Source of the DNA: Bernardetiaceae bacterium
GTDB lineage: Bacteria > Bacteroidota > Bacteroidia > Cytophagales > Thermoflexibacteraceae
DNA length: 64,000 nt
Assembly: GCA_025056255.1 (NCBI GenBank)
Contig: JANWVT010000004.1
Location: forward strand, 62,001 to 126,000
Reading direction: 5' to 3'
In this document: positions 52,660-61,800 of the stretch, piece after piece
How the letters are laid out: every line of letters starts with the position of its first letter
Numbering within the stretch: the stretch's first letter is position 1
Position numbers and translations under genes: made by a program
The notes under the pieces: model-generated
The model's input: the letters and a program-made list of their open reading frames with translations, nothing else
Database searches by the model: none
Told to the model about the DNA's origin: nothing

Positions 52660-53385
52660 ATGCAATTTTTAGCGATTGGAATAGTGCTGCTCATGATGCT
52701 GTTTGCTCATGAGGGGGCGGCGCAACAAAGAAAGCGCAACAATACAGGATACGGACGTAGCAAAAACATGCCCACTTACGACGAGCGCGTATTGCGCTAC
52801 GGGTTTCAACTGGGGCTGCATCAGTCGCGATTTAATGTTAGCCACTCCGACTTCTTTGCCAGTGGCAAAGATACCACCACTGCCGTATTTCCGAGGTGGT
52901 CGCCCGGCTTTATGCTAGGGCTTATCACCAGTTTCCGGTTGGGAAATGAATTGTGGAACTTGCGGTTGGTGCCTAACGTGTCGTTTTATGAGCGCAGTAT
53001 TGAGTACCAGTACCGGAACAACCCAGCCAACGTACACAACGAAATTTTTGAAAATACAATGGTTGAATTTCCCGTGCTGCTCAAATATAAGTCAGTGCGG
53101 CGCGGAAACCATCGAATGTACATGATAGGAGGGCTTTCTGCCAACTTTAAAGTGGCAGGTAAAAAAGAACGCCTCAACGATTTGCAGCTGCAAACCATCA
53201 ATCAAAATGTGGAAATTTGCTACGGAGTGGGCTGGGACTTGTACTTTGAGTTTTTCAAATTTGCACCAGAGTTGCGCTTCTCACATGGTATTCCCAACTT
53301 GCTGATTAAGAATGGCAATCGCGTTTCTGCCAGCTTAGACCGCGTTACCACTCATCGCGTAGCTCTCATTCTCAATTTTGAGTAA
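52660..53385 (+). CDS. porT: PorT/SprT-like outer-membrane barrel of the type IX secretion system
   Basis: PorT is needed for type IX secretion of proteins with C-terminal signals and for gliding in some species. This 241-residue product has a signal peptide (AIGIVLLMMLFAHEGAAQQ), then strands such as RYGFQLGLHQSRFNV and FMLGLITSFRLG, and a closing strand ending in HRVALILNFE, typical of an outer-membrane barrel. The assignment to PorT rather than a generic barrel rests on the N-terminal YDERVLRYGFQLG pattern and on the place next to ubiE. It is transcribed in the same direction as ubiE with a 54-base gap. Confidence 0.72.
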   Translation: MQFLAIGIVLLMMLFAHEGAAQQRKRNNTGYGRSKNMPTYDERVLRYGFQLGLHQSRFNVSHSDFFASGKDTTTAVFPRWSPGFMLGLITSFRLGNELWNLRLVPNVSFYERSIEYQYRNNPANVHNEIFENTMVEFPVLLKYKSVRRGNHRMYMIGGLSANFKVAGKKERLNDLQLQTINQNVEICYGVGWDLYFEFFKFAPELRFSHGIPNLLIKNGNRVSASLDRVTTHRVALILNFE

Positions 53386-53742
53386 TAAGTCACTTGCAAG
53401 CCATGCAATTAAACAAGTCGACGATGCTTACTCGTCGCCATTACCCGTGCCGTAGCACGTTGTTGCTGTGTAACTTGTCGTAATTGCTCTTGTTGTGTGT
53501 AAGGAAACGCACTACGGCAGGTTTTTTTGCATTGACTTGTGTTCGGTCGTAGGCATACCAAATAGCTATGCTTCTTTGAAAAGCGCAAGATAAGAGCATA
53601 TTCACTGCCATGCATCGTTGCAGTTAGAGAAAAATTGCTGTACAATTGGCAATTGCAGCAAGTGCACAAAACCAAGCCACTGCTCAGCTTGTACAAAAGG
53701 TTCTGACACTATTATGCGTATTTCAATTGTGCTTGTAACGGG
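53386..53742. other. Intergenic gap of 357 bases, no gene recognised
   Basis: The only open frame (53409-53696 minus) has no coding character. On the minus strand near 53430-53460 the sequence GGTAATGGCGACGAGTAA resembles, imperfectly, the unit of the tandem repeat at 18382-18426. No terminator was recognised for porT or for the convergent lipoprotein gene. Confidence 0.45.
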
Positions 53743-54135
53743 TTATTGCTTGCGCAGTTCGAGCACTTGAACCTGATTGGCGCCGTCGGTAGCCTTCCAA
53801 ACCTGCAATTTTTTCTTGTTTTCTATGAACAACCATGTTTTAGCCAAATCAGAACCTTTGCTGTCTATGGTAACGTAGGTATCGGTGGCTGTCCAGCGGA
53901 AGGGAATTTTGTCTTCTTTGGCTACGCCTAATATATTGTAATTGAGGTTTTTGATGCCTTTCCCATTGTTGCGGAAAGTGATAGTGCCAATATTGGACAA
54001 GGTGAAACCCGATTGCCCAGCAGTGTTTACCTCATATTTCTGAATACTCCAAGTACCTGCAAGGCGATGTGAGCAGGAACTTGCTAGCATTAGCCAACAA
54101 ATAGCAACCATTACTTTTGATATATTTTTCATCAT
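53743..54135 (-). CDS. Small lipocalin-like lipoprotein
   Basis: This 130-residue protein has a lipoprotein signal (ISKVMVAICWLMLASSCS, Cys near residue 20) followed by HRLAGTWSIQKYEV, the start of a lipocalin-like beta-barrel, and short strands such as GTITFRNNGKGI and DTYVTIDSKG. Such small secreted proteins are common in Bacteroidota with unknown ligand. The start is at one of two adjacent ATGs (54135 or 54132). It is in the same direction as the P-type ATPase gene upstream (58-base gap), without evidence of a shared role. Confidence 0.72.
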   Translation of the reverse strand: MMKNISKVMVAICWLMLASSCSHRLAGTWSIQKYEVNTAGQSGFTLSNIGTITFRNNGKGIKNLNYNILGVAKEDKIPFRWTATDTYVTIDSKGSDLAKTWLFIENKKKLQVWKATDGANQVQVLELRKQ

Positions 54136-54193
54136 ACCTGTTTTAAAAGTTTGATTACTTGAAGAAAATATCAATAACCTTGCCATATGTTGT

Positions 54194-56878
54194 TCAAAAT
54201 AGTCGGTATCGAATTAGTTTGTAGAGCTCTCCCATCCATAGAACGCCTGAGGCGGCACCAACTAATGTGATAAATTCCATGAAAGAAATTGGTTGAAAGT
54301 GAAACATTTGTGCTAGTAGCGGTATTTCTATAATAGCAACTTGAACTAAAATAGAAAATATTGTGGCTACGTTGATGTATCGATTGGTAAACAAACCGAT
54401 TTGAAAAATGGAAAGTTGTAGCGAACGCATGTTATAGACATTATAAAGCTGGCAAAAAGCCATTACAATAAAAGCGCCAGAGCGTGCTTTGTCAATACCT
54501 GCTGGCAGAAACCAACTGAAAGCAACTAAAGTTAAGGTGGTCATCAGTCCAGCATTAATAATTAAGAAAGGAATTGCTTCACTTGTGAGAATGTTTTCTT
54601 TCGGATTGATTGGTTTTTGGCTGAGTATATCGCCGTGCCCGCGTTCAGTAGCCAATGAAATGTCTCCAACGCCGTCAGTAACCAAATTGAGCCATAGTAT
54701 TTGGGTAGCAGTAAGTGGAATTGGTAGACCCGATAGTATGGATATTATGAGAGTGATAATTTCGGCAAAATTGGTGGTAAGCAAGTAAAAACTGGTTTGT
54801 CGTGCATTGGTGAATACGATTCTGCCTTCTTCCACTGCACTGACAATAGTAGAAAAGTTATCGTCTGCCAGCACTACTTTGGCAGCATCGCGGGCTACAT
54901 CCGTTCCCATCACACCCATGGCTACACCTACATCGGCGCGTTTGAGAGCGGGGGCATCGTTTACCCCGTCGCCTGTCATGGCAATCAGTTCGCCGCCTGC
55001 TTGCAATTTTTCGGCGATGCGCAACTTCATTGCAGGGGTTAGCCTTGCAAACACGTTGGTAGTATGTACAACCTGCTCAAACTCTTTCTCATCTAGGGTA
55101 AGCAGCTGCTGTTCGGTGAGGGCAAGGGTTTGGTGTTGTTCGGTAGTGTCTATGATACCGGTGGCACGAGCAATGGCAATGGCAGTATTGATGTGGTCGC
55201 CAGTTGCCATAATAACGCGGATGCCGGCGCGTTTGCAAGCAGCTACTGCGTTGCGAACATCGGGGCGAGGAGGGTCTATCATGCCCACTATTCCGGCAAA
55301 AATCAAATCGGACAGATGTTGCTCGGCAATATGGGTGGTATTGTCTGGTTCATTGCGCCAAGCAAGTGCAATCACGCGCATAGCTTGCAGCGACCACTCG
55401 TCCATCCGGTGTTTTAATTGATGTGCCCATTCATCAGTCATAGGTAAGACGCCTTCTGGGGTGGCTATGTAGGCTGACTTAGCAAGTACTTTTTCTGGTG
55501 CTCCTACCACGAGCAGTTGTCTTTGTCCTTTTGTAGACACCAGCGTTGCGCGCATTTTTAGGTTAGAATTGAACGGCAGGTCATCTATTTTGCTAATGGA
55601 AGTGTCTTGTTTGGGGAAAAAACCGCCTTTGCGTGCCAGTGCCAACAATGCTCCTTCGGTAGGATCGCCCACTAAACGATAAGTGTCTTTTTCTTTGTTG
55701 TGTTGAATGTCTGAGTTATTACTCCAACCGCAAATGGTCAGCAGTTGGCTAAGCGTAGGAATTTCCTTAGGGTCAATTATAGTTTCATCGTGCATAAAGT
55801 TGCCAACTGGCGACCAGCCTTCGCCTGTAATATCCCATTCGGGCATATTAGGAACAAACACCTTGCGTACAGTAAGCGTATTTTGCGTGAGCGTACCTGT
55901 TTTATCGGTAATGATGGTAGTAACTGCTCCCAGTGTTTCGGTTGCCGTAAACTCGCGAACAATCGCGTTGCGCTTTGCCATGCGATTGGCACCAATGGCA
56001 AGCACGATGGCAAGTACAGCCGGTAACCCAGCCGGAATGGAGGATACCATGGCAGCAATGGCAACTAACAAAACTTCGTCTAATGAGCCCTGCCGGTAGA
56101 AATAAGCAATACTAAAAAGTAAGCCGGCATTAACCACAGCAAGAACTGCCATCTGTTGGGCAAGAGCATCGGTTTTTTGTTGAAAATTGGTTTTGGTCGG
56201 TTTAATAGTGCTTAGCGAGAGTGCAATTTCGCCAATAGCAGTATTAACTCCCGTTCCTGTAACAACTGCCAGTGCATAGCCGCCTGCTACGAAAGTGCCT
56301 TTGTAGAGCATGTTGCGGCAGTCTGCCATAGGGGTATCAGCGGGCAAGCTTGCTACTGTTTTTTGCACAGGCACCGACTCGCCCGTTAGCGACGCTTCTA
56401 TGGTGCGTAGGTTTTTAGCTTCAATCAGTCGCGCATCGGCAGGTATGCTGTCTCCTTCTTCCACTACAATAATATCGCCCGGTACGAGTTCACGGGCAGG
56501 CAGTGTTACTTTTTCGCCGTTGCGCAACGCCTTAGCTTGTGGTACAAGCATTGTTTTAAGCAAAGCTACGGCGTTTTCGGCACGCATTTCTTGTGCAAAG
56601 CCAATGCTTGCATTAATAATAATCACCGCCAAAATAACATACATATCTGCCTCATGTCCAGTAGCCCAAGAGATAGCTGCTGCACCGAATAATACAAATA
56701 CAAGCAAACTTTTAAACTGCTTGAGGAAAATTAGCGTCCAGTGTTGCTTTCCTGCTTCGGGAATTTCGTTGTAACCATATTGCACCCTGCGGGCTACTAC
56801 CTCTTGGTCAGAAAGACCATTGCGACAAGTCCCCAGTTGTCGTAGAACCTCATCGGGCGAAAATTGATGATATTTCAT
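54194..56878 (-). CDS. P-type cation-transporting ATPase (Ca2+ / SERCA-like, P2 group)
   Basis: This is an 894-residue ion pump. It has the N-terminal cation_ATPase_N domain (QFSPDEVLRQLGTCRNGLSDQEV), the actuator TGES motif, the phosphorylation site DKTGTLTQN (Asp325), GDGVNDAPALKRADVGVAMG, and ten or so membrane segments. TM6 has NLVTDGVGD, as in Ca2+ pumps. TM4 reads SIPAGLPAV instead of the P-E-G-L-P that holds a Ca2+-binding Glu in SERCA; the replaced residue is Ala283 (codon at 56030-56032). Transport of Ca2+ is therefore not assured; a changed ion or stoichiometry is possible. I start at ATG 56878, because the frame open to 56914 adds nothing conserved. Confidence 0.9.
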   Translation of the reverse strand: MKYHQFSPDEVLRQLGTCRNGLSDQEVVARRVQYGYNEIPEAGKQHWTLIFLKQFKSLLVFVLFGAAAISWATGHEADMYVILAVIIINASIGFAQEMRAENAVALLKTMLVPQAKALRNGEKVTLPARELVPGDIIVVEEGDSIPADARLIEAKNLRTIEASLTGESVPVQKTVASLPADTPMADCRNMLYKGTFVAGGYALAVVTGTGVNTAIGEIALSLSTIKPTKTNFQQKTDALAQQMAVLAVVNAGLLFSIAYFYRQGSLDEVLLVAIAAMVSSIPAGLPAVLAIVLAIGANRMAKRNAIVREFTATETLGAVTTIITDKTGTLTQNTLTVRKVFVPNMPEWDITGEGWSPVGNFMHDETIIDPKEIPTLSQLLTICGWSNNSDIQHNKEKDTYRLVGDPTEGALLALARKGGFFPKQDTSISKIDDLPFNSNLKMRATLVSTKGQRQLLVVGAPEKVLAKSAYIATPEGVLPMTDEWAHQLKHRMDEWSLQAMRVIALAWRNEPDNTTHIAEQHLSDLIFAGIVGMIDPPRPDVRNAVAACKRAGIRVIMATGDHINTAIAIARATGIIDTTEQHQTLALTEQQLLTLDEKEFEQVVHTTNVFARLTPAMKLRIAEKLQAGGELIAMTGDGVNDAPALKRADVGVAMGVMGTDVARDAAKVVLADDNFSTIVSAVEEGRIVFTNARQTSFYLLTTNFAEIITLIISILSGLPIPLTATQILWLNLVTDGVGDISLATERGHGDILSQKPINPKENILTSEAIPFLIINAGLMTTLTLVAFSWFLPAGIDKARSGAFIVMAFCQLYNVYNMRSLQLSIFQIGLFTNRYINVATIFSILVQVAIIEIPLLAQMFHFQPISFMEFITLVGAASGVLWMGELYKLIRYRLF

Positions 56879-56984
56879 ATGAAGTTTGGCTGTTTGGCTG
56901 AATAAAATAGCCAAACTTTTGTAAAGTCTAAGAAAAAAAACTATCTTCCAAGACTACACATTGCTAATGCATACCCAGATAGTT

Positions 56985-57365
56985 ATGAAATACAGCCGAT
57001 TTATTATTTATGAAGAGGTGGAAATACTCTACACCGACCTGAGCAATGCTACTCCGCAACAAGGGATAGAAGGACTGCGGCAACTGAGGGAAAACTGCAA
57101 GGTTCGCCCTGCAAAATCGGTACTAAGTCTGCTCAACGTGGCTAACGCCCGCTATAACAGCGAGCTAATCGCTTATGCCAAAGAAATGTCGCGCGATAAC
57201 AAGCCTCATATCTTAGCCTCTTCTATATGCGGCTTCAACGATCTGACCAAACTCATGCTGAACTCTATTTTACTGTTTTCTGGTAGGCGCGATATCAAAC
57301 TGTTCAATACTGTCGAAGAAAGCCTCAATTGGCTTTTGCAGCAATACCGGCAAGCCAATGTGTAG
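56985..57365 (+). CDS. STAS-like small protein
   Basis: This 126-residue cytosolic protein starts MKYSRFIIYEEVEILYTDLSNATPQQGIEGLRQL and ends in VEESLNWLLQQYR. The alternating short beta strands and helices and the final helix resemble SpoIIAA/STAS-like proteins, as in the 38417-38884 product, but no phosphorylation Ser is clearly placed. I chose ATG 56985; ATG 56967 and TTG 56961 are alternatives. The function is unknown. It is divergent from the P-type ATPase. Confidence 0.5.
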   Translation: MKYSRFIIYEEVEILYTDLSNATPQQGIEGLRQLRENCKVRPAKSVLSLLNVANARYNSELIAYAKEMSRDNKPHILASSICGFNDLTKLMLNSILLFSGRRDIKLFNTVEESLNWLLQQYRQANV

Positions 57366-57420
57366 TGTAGGCATGCCTTCTAAATTTGCAGCCTGTCAGC
57401 AGTAGGGCAAAAGTTTTATA

Positions 57421-57428
57421 TAAATTTG
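57421..57428 (+). promoter_or_regulatory. Candidate -7 box for the FKBP gene
   Basis: TAAATTTG matches TAnnTTTG, 17 bases before the start codon. A second TAAATTTG at 57381-57388 lies upstream. Neither has a clear -33 element at the standard distance. Confidence 0.32.
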
Positions 57429-57444
57429 CCCAAAAATAACAGAC

Positions 57445-58125
57445 ATGAAAAAAATTGCGCTGCTAACTGCTGCCTGTACGTTTTTGTTATTTGTTGCCAA
57501 AGCACAAGACAATTGCCATACATGCTTGCCTAAGCAGGCAACTTCTGCCAATTATTGCCATACTTCCACTGCTTTCAACGGGCTGTGCGCACAGTTCAAA
57601 GAAAAACAAGACTTTTTTCTGTTGCTCAACGGTAAAACAGCCCGCAAAGTCAAAGTAGGCAAAGCTAACGATACAGCCTATTTGCTGAGCATTGCCAACG
57701 ATAAAAACCTGAAAATCACTGCTGCTGAAATCTTGTTTATTCAACAAGCCCTGCAAAGTTGGTCAGTGGTGGAGCGCCGTTTGGGCTTTGCGATGCAGCC
57801 AAGCGGATTAGGTATCAAAATCATCCAAGAAGGCACAGGCGAACTGCCTCCTAATGGCAAAAATGTGATTGTGCATTACACCGGCTATTTGGAAGACGGT
57901 TCTAAATTTGACAGCTCAGTGGACAGAGGGCAGCCTTTCTCATTCACCTTAGGAGCTGGGCAGGTTATCAAAGGTTGGGACGAAGGTATTGCCAAACTGA
58001 AAATAGGTACTAAGGCAGTATTGCTCATTCCTGCTCACTTGGGCTATGGCAGCCGAGGTGCCGGTGGTGTAATTCCCCCAAATGCTACGCTGTTTTTTGA
58101 AGTAGAACTGCTGGGAGTAGAGTAA
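57445..58125 (+). CDS. FKBP-type peptidyl-prolyl cis-trans isomerase, exported
   Basis: This 226-residue protein has a signal peptide ([18 protein letters not shown]). The N-terminal part (~20-115) is a Cys-containing helical region ([18 protein letters not shown]), and the C-terminal FKBP domain starts at about residue 122 ([14 protein letters not shown]) with [30 protein letters not shown] and [30 protein letters not shown], which give the aromatic active-site residues. It probably folds proteins in the periplasm. The four Cys residues near the N-terminus (CHTC and nearby) might form a disulfide or metal site (inference). Confidence 0.93.
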   Translation: MKKIALLTAACTFLLFVAKAQDNCHTCLPKQATSANYCHTSTAFNGLCAQFKEKQDFFLLLNGKTARKVKVGKANDTAYLLSIANDKNLKITAAEILFIQQALQSWSVVERRLGFAMQPSGLGIKIIQEGTGELPPNGKNVIVHYTGYLEDGSKFDSSVDRGQPFSFTLGAGQVIKGWDEGIAKLKIGTKAVLLIPAHLGYGSRGAGGVIPPNATLFFEVELLGVE

Positions 58126-58208
58126 AATTGGAATGTGGATGGTGGAGGGCGGAATGCGAAAAACTCTAAACTCCGCAATCATAAAATCGTTAATTCAAAA
58201 TTAGTTTC

Positions 58209-59264
58209 ATGTTTGAGGAAATTACGGGTGCGACACCAAAATCATTGGGATACAGTTTTCCGGCAGAGTGGGCAAAACATCGCGCTACTTGGTTGAGTTG
58301 GCCTCATAAACAAGCCTCTTGGCCCGGAAAAATACATACCATATATCCTGTTTATGCTGAATTTGTCAAAGCAATTGCCACAGGCGAACAGGTACACATT
58401 AATGTAGCCGATGAGGCAATGAAGCAGTTTGCTTTGCAGCATTTGCAAGCGGTAGGTGCTGACCTTTCAGCTATCCATTTTCATTTTTTCCCGACCAATG
58501 ACGCTTGGTGCAGAGACCATGGTCCAGCTTTTGTTATTAACCCCAAAGCAGCAGCGCGAAAAGCAGTAGTAAAATGGAACTACAACGCGTGGGGCGAAAA
58601 ATATCCCCCTCACGACTTGGACAATGAAATACCCGTGCACATCGCTCGCTACCTGCAAGTGCCCTTGTTTCGCCCCGGTATTGTGATGGAAGGCGGTGCA
58701 GTAGACTTCAACGGCGAAGGAACAGTGCTCACCACTACCTCCTGTCTGCTCAACCCAAACCGCAATCCACACCTTTCACAAGCCCAGATAGAACAATACT
58801 TAGCAGACTATTACGGTATTGAACAAGTGCTTTGGTTAGGCGATGGTATCGTTGGCGATGATACCGACGGGCACGTGGATGATATCACGCGCTTTGTCAA
58901 TGCGCATACTGTTGTAACGGTGGTAGAACATAATAAGTCCGATGAAAACTATGTGCCGTTGCAAGAAAACCTCAAAGCACTGCAAACCATGCGCCTGCTA
59001 AATGGCAAACAGTTAGACATTGTAGAGTTGCCCATGCCCGATGCAGTCGTTTATGAAGACATGCGCCTGCCTGCTTCTTATGCCAACTTCTATATTGCTA
59101 ACTCGGTAGTAGCAGTGCCAACCTTCCGTTGCGACAAGGATGAGCAAGCATTGGAAATTTTGCAAAAGTGCTTCCCTGACCGCCGTGTCATTGGACTGGA
59201 CTGCACCGATATTGTTTGGGGGTTGGGAACATTTCATTGCCTAAGCCAGCAAGAACCGGAGTAA
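58209..59264 (+). CDS. aguA: Agmatine deiminase
   Basis: This enzyme turns agmatine into N-carbamoylputrescine plus ammonia in the arginine-to-putrescine route. The 351-residue product has the family start EWAKHRATWLSWPHKQASWPG, the substrate-binding NDAWCRDHGPAF, GIVMEGGAVDFNGEGTVLTT, DDTDGHVDDITRFV and the catalytic Cys344 in GTFHCLSQQ near the C-terminus. The protein lies alone; the N-carbamoylputrescine amidase (aguB) partner is not in the window, so putrescine formation would need a distant gene. Confidence 0.95.
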   Translation: MFEEITGATPKSLGYSFPAEWAKHRATWLSWPHKQASWPGKIHTIYPVYAEFVKAIATGEQVHINVADEAMKQFALQHLQAVGADLSAIHFHFFPTNDAWCRDHGPAFVINPKAAARKAVVKWNYNAWGEKYPPHDLDNEIPVHIARYLQVPLFRPGIVMEGGAVDFNGEGTVLTTTSCLLNPNRNPHLSQAQIEQYLADYYGIEQVLWLGDGIVGDDTDGHVDDITRFVNAHTVVTVVEHNKSDENYVPLQENLKALQTMRLLNGKQLDIVELPMPDAVVYEDMRLPASYANFYIANSVVAVPTFRCDKDEQALEILQKCFPDRRVIGLDCTDIVWGLGTFHCLSQQEPE

Positions 59265-59374
59265 CAAAATTTTGGGTTGTTGAAGTGCGGCTTCACATGG
59301 ATCATTTGCAGTTGGGCTTTATTTGACCAACTTATTTGCTTTTTTTATACTTGAACAAGTTTTTAATATCAGCC

Positions 59375-60316
59375 ATGAGCCATCCTGCCCTTTCGGTTGT
59401 GATTCCCGTTTACAATGAGTCGTTGAACATACAGCCGCTCTACGAACGCCTTTCTGCCGTTGTGCGCAGTTTGCAACTTACTCATGAATTTATTTTCATC
59501 AACGATGGCAGCCGCGACAATACGCTGGAATTGGTACGACAGTTGGCAGCCGCCCATCCTGAGGTGAAATATATTGACCTAAGCCGCAACTTCGGACATC
59601 AGATAGCTGTTAGTGCAGGTATAGATGCAGCTCGCGGCGATGCGGTGGTCATCATAGATGCCGACTTGCAAGACCCCCCCGAACTCATCGGTGAGATGTA
59701 CGCCAAAATGAAAGAGGGCTATGAAGTAGTGTATGCTAAGCGGCGGCGGCGCAAAGGCGAAAGTTTTATGAAATTGCTTACGGCGCGGGTTTTTTACCGC
59801 ATTTTGGCAGCTATTACTACCATCAGTATTCCGGTAGATACAGGCGATTTTCGCATCATAGACAAAAAAGTGGTGGAAGCACTGCGCCAAATGCCCGAAA
59901 CCAACAAGTTCCTGCGCGGGCAGATTTCTTGGATTGGCTATCGGCAAACCTATATTGAATACGACCGCGCCGAACGCCATGCCGGCAAAACCGGTTACAC
60001 GTATCGCAAAATGTTGCGCTTTGCCTTAGACGGCATCACAGCATTTTCCAACTTCCCTATCAAAGTTGTTACTATTGTGGGCTTCATAGTATCATTTGTT
60101 GCCTTCCTGTTTGCTTGTATTTCGCTTTACATTCGCTATTTCACCAATCTGCCTGTGGAAAGAGGTTGGACGTCTATCATCATAGCTATTCTTTTTTTGG
60201 GAGGCGTGCAGTTAGTTAGCATTGGTATTTTGGGGGAATATATCAGCCGAATTAATACCGATACCAAGCGGCGCCCTCTGTATTTCATCAGAGAATCGAA
60301 TATAGGCACAAAGTAA
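59375..60316 (+). CDS. GT2 glycosyltransferase with two C-terminal membrane segments (DPM1/GtrB-like)
   Basis: This 313-residue enzyme probably moves a sugar from a nucleotide donor to a polyprenyl phosphate. The GT-A start is SVVIPVYNESLNIQPLYERL. The metal-binding region is DADLQDPPELI, and TGDFRIIDKKVVEAL follows. Two hydrophobic segments at the C-terminus (VVTIVGFIVSFVAFLFACISL and IIIAILFLGGVQLVSIGILG) match the GtrB/ArnC-like membrane anchors. The ending RRPLYFIRES is also typical. I chose ATG 59375; the upstream ATG at 59336 lies before the conserved start. The acceptor polymer is unknown. Confidence 0.9.
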   Translation: MSHPALSVVIPVYNESLNIQPLYERLSAVVRSLQLTHEFIFINDGSRDNTLELVRQLAAAHPEVKYIDLSRNFGHQIAVSAGIDAARGDAVVIIDADLQDPPELIGEMYAKMKEGYEVVYAKRRRRKGESFMKLLTARVFYRILAAITTISIPVDTGDFRIIDKKVVEALRQMPETNKFLRGQISWIGYRQTYIEYDRAERHAGKTGYTYRKMLRFALDGITAFSNFPIKVVTIVGFIVSFVAFLFACISLYIRYFTNLPVERGWTSIIIAILFLGGVQLVSIGILGEYISRINTDTKRRPLYFIRESNIGTK

Positions 60317-60435
60317 CACCTGCCATTGCATACGATTATGTCTTTTTTTTCGTTCTTTGCAGCAGAATGGCAAAAAACTTGTGAAAACTTTGCAGGTAGT
60401 AACTCCAAATCTGCCGAATCTAAAAGTAAATTGTT

Positions 60436-61704
60436 ATGAATAAAGGCTTTCGCACGATAGTAAACCTTGGCTTAGCTGCCTTCTTGGCGCTTTCCATTGT
60501 CGCTTGCAGCAAGAATAAGAAACCAACTAGTATAGATCCCGGAAAGGAATCTACTACAACAGGTTTGAAGTACGGCTCTGCCAGTGGCAAAAACAAAAAC
60601 AATGAGTTCGCTCTTCGCAAATTCAAGGGGCAGCCCGATGGTCCTAACTTAGTGTATATCGAGGGCGGGCGTCACATTTTAGGTGCGTTAGAAGAAGATG
60701 TGTTGGGTGCACGCGACAACATAGAGCGCACTGTTACAGTAGCTTCTTTCTACATGGATGAAACCGAAGTAGCTAATGTTCACTGGTTAGAATATTTGCA
60801 CTACGTGCGCGACTCCGGCGAACAATATTACCAAGACGCCCTGCCCGACACAACCGTGTGGGCTGCTGAACTTGCATTCAATGACCCCTACATTGACCAC
60901 TACTTACGCTATCCCGGTTTCCGTTTCTTCCCTGTCGTAGGGGTTTCTTGGCGTCAGGCAGTAAACTATTGTGTGTGGCGTACCGAAGCGGTCAATCGCG
61001 GTTTAGCTATGAAAAACGGCAACAAACAGGAGAAAGCCCAAGCTAAAGCTGGCGAAAGAATTCCACTGGAAAGCGGTGTGGTATTACCCGGGTATCGCCT
61101 TCCTACAGAGGCAGAATGGGAGTTTGCAGCCAAAGGTTTGATAGGTACGCAATACTTAGACGAAATGCAAGACTACAACCGAATCTACCCATGGGACGGA
61201 CACTCGCTGCGAAACCCCTATGGTAGGCAAATGGGTGAGTTTCTTGCTAACTTTAAGCGTGGGCGTGGCGACTATGCCGGTATTGCAGGTAAACTCAACG
61301 ACGGTGCCATGATTACCGAATGGATTTATGCCTATCCCCCCAATGACTACGGACTTTACAACATGGCAGGAAATGTAAATGAATGGGTAGAAGATGTGTA
61401 TCGTCCGCTTTCTTTTGAAGATGTAAGCGATTTGAACCCCGTTCGTACCGATGGCAAAGGCTTAAAACTGGCAGGAGGAGGTAACCGTCCTAAAGACGTA
61501 GAATATTTAGACCCTGCTAAAAACTACGATAAAGCCAACTTCATCAGCATGATTGACAACCAAGTGCGCGTGTATAAAGGTGGTTCTTGGAAAGACGTTG
61601 CCTATTGGCTGGCAATAGGTACGCGCCGCTATTTAGCCGAAGATTCTGCTACTGCCACCATTGGCTTCCGTTGTGCTATGATTCGTGCCGGCGGCAATCA
61701 CTGA
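60436..61704 (+). CDS. gldJ: Gliding-motility / type IX secretion lipoprotein GldJ
   Basis: GldJ is a SUMF1-fold lipoprotein required for gliding and for stability of GldK-type components in Bacteroidota. The 422-residue product has a lipoprotein signal (LAAFLALSIVACSK, Cys24). The formylglycine-generating-enzyme-like domain starts near residue 74 (LVYIEGGRHILGALEEDV) with FYMDETEVANVHWLEYLHYVRDSGE, RLPTEAEWEFAAKGLIGTQY, NMAGNVNEWVEDVYRP and the closing TRRYLAEDSATATIGFRC. The VTVASFYMDETE pattern is characteristic for GldJ/GldK. GldK is the alternative; the IEGG and DVLGARDNIERTVTV order favours GldJ. It is a single gene, with a terminator after it. Confidence 0.8.
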   Translation: MNKGFRTIVNLGLAAFLALSIVACSKNKKPTSIDPGKESTTTGLKYGSASGKNKNNEFALRKFKGQPDGPNLVYIEGGRHILGALEEDVLGARDNIERTVTVASFYMDETEVANVHWLEYLHYVRDSGEQYYQDALPDTTVWAAELAFNDPYIDHYLRYPGFRFFPVVGVSWRQAVNYCVWRTEAVNRGLAMKNGNKQEKAQAKAGERIPLESGVVLPGYRLPTEAEWEFAAKGLIGTQYLDEMQDYNRIYPWDGHSLRNPYGRQMGEFLANFKRGRGDYAGIAGKLNDGAMITEWIYAYPPNDYGLYNMAGNVNEWVEDVYRPLSFEDVSDLNPVRTDGKGLKLAGGGNRPKDVEYLDPAKNYDKANFISMIDNQVRVYKGGSWKDVAYWLAIGTRRYLAEDSATATIGFRCAMIRAGGNH

Positions 61705-61731
61705 TTATCATAACACCTTAGCAAAAGAAGA

Positions 61732-61763
61732 GTCATTCCGCAGCGGAATGGCTTTTCTTTTTT
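61732..61763 (+). terminator. Rho-independent terminator after gldJ
   Basis: A 9-bp stem GTCATTCCG (61732-61740) with CGGAATGGC (61744-61752), which includes one G-T pair and a 3-base loop, is followed by a T-rich run TTTTCTTTTTT (61753-61763). Confidence 0.83.
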
Positions 61764-61800
61764 ATGTGCTTCTTTTGCGATAACTTTTGTGTAACCGGCT

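Noticed and set aside
59270-59300. Short inverted repeat TGAAG...CTTCA after aguA
   Set aside because: The stem is only five base pairs and there is no T run, so it is below what I would call a terminator.
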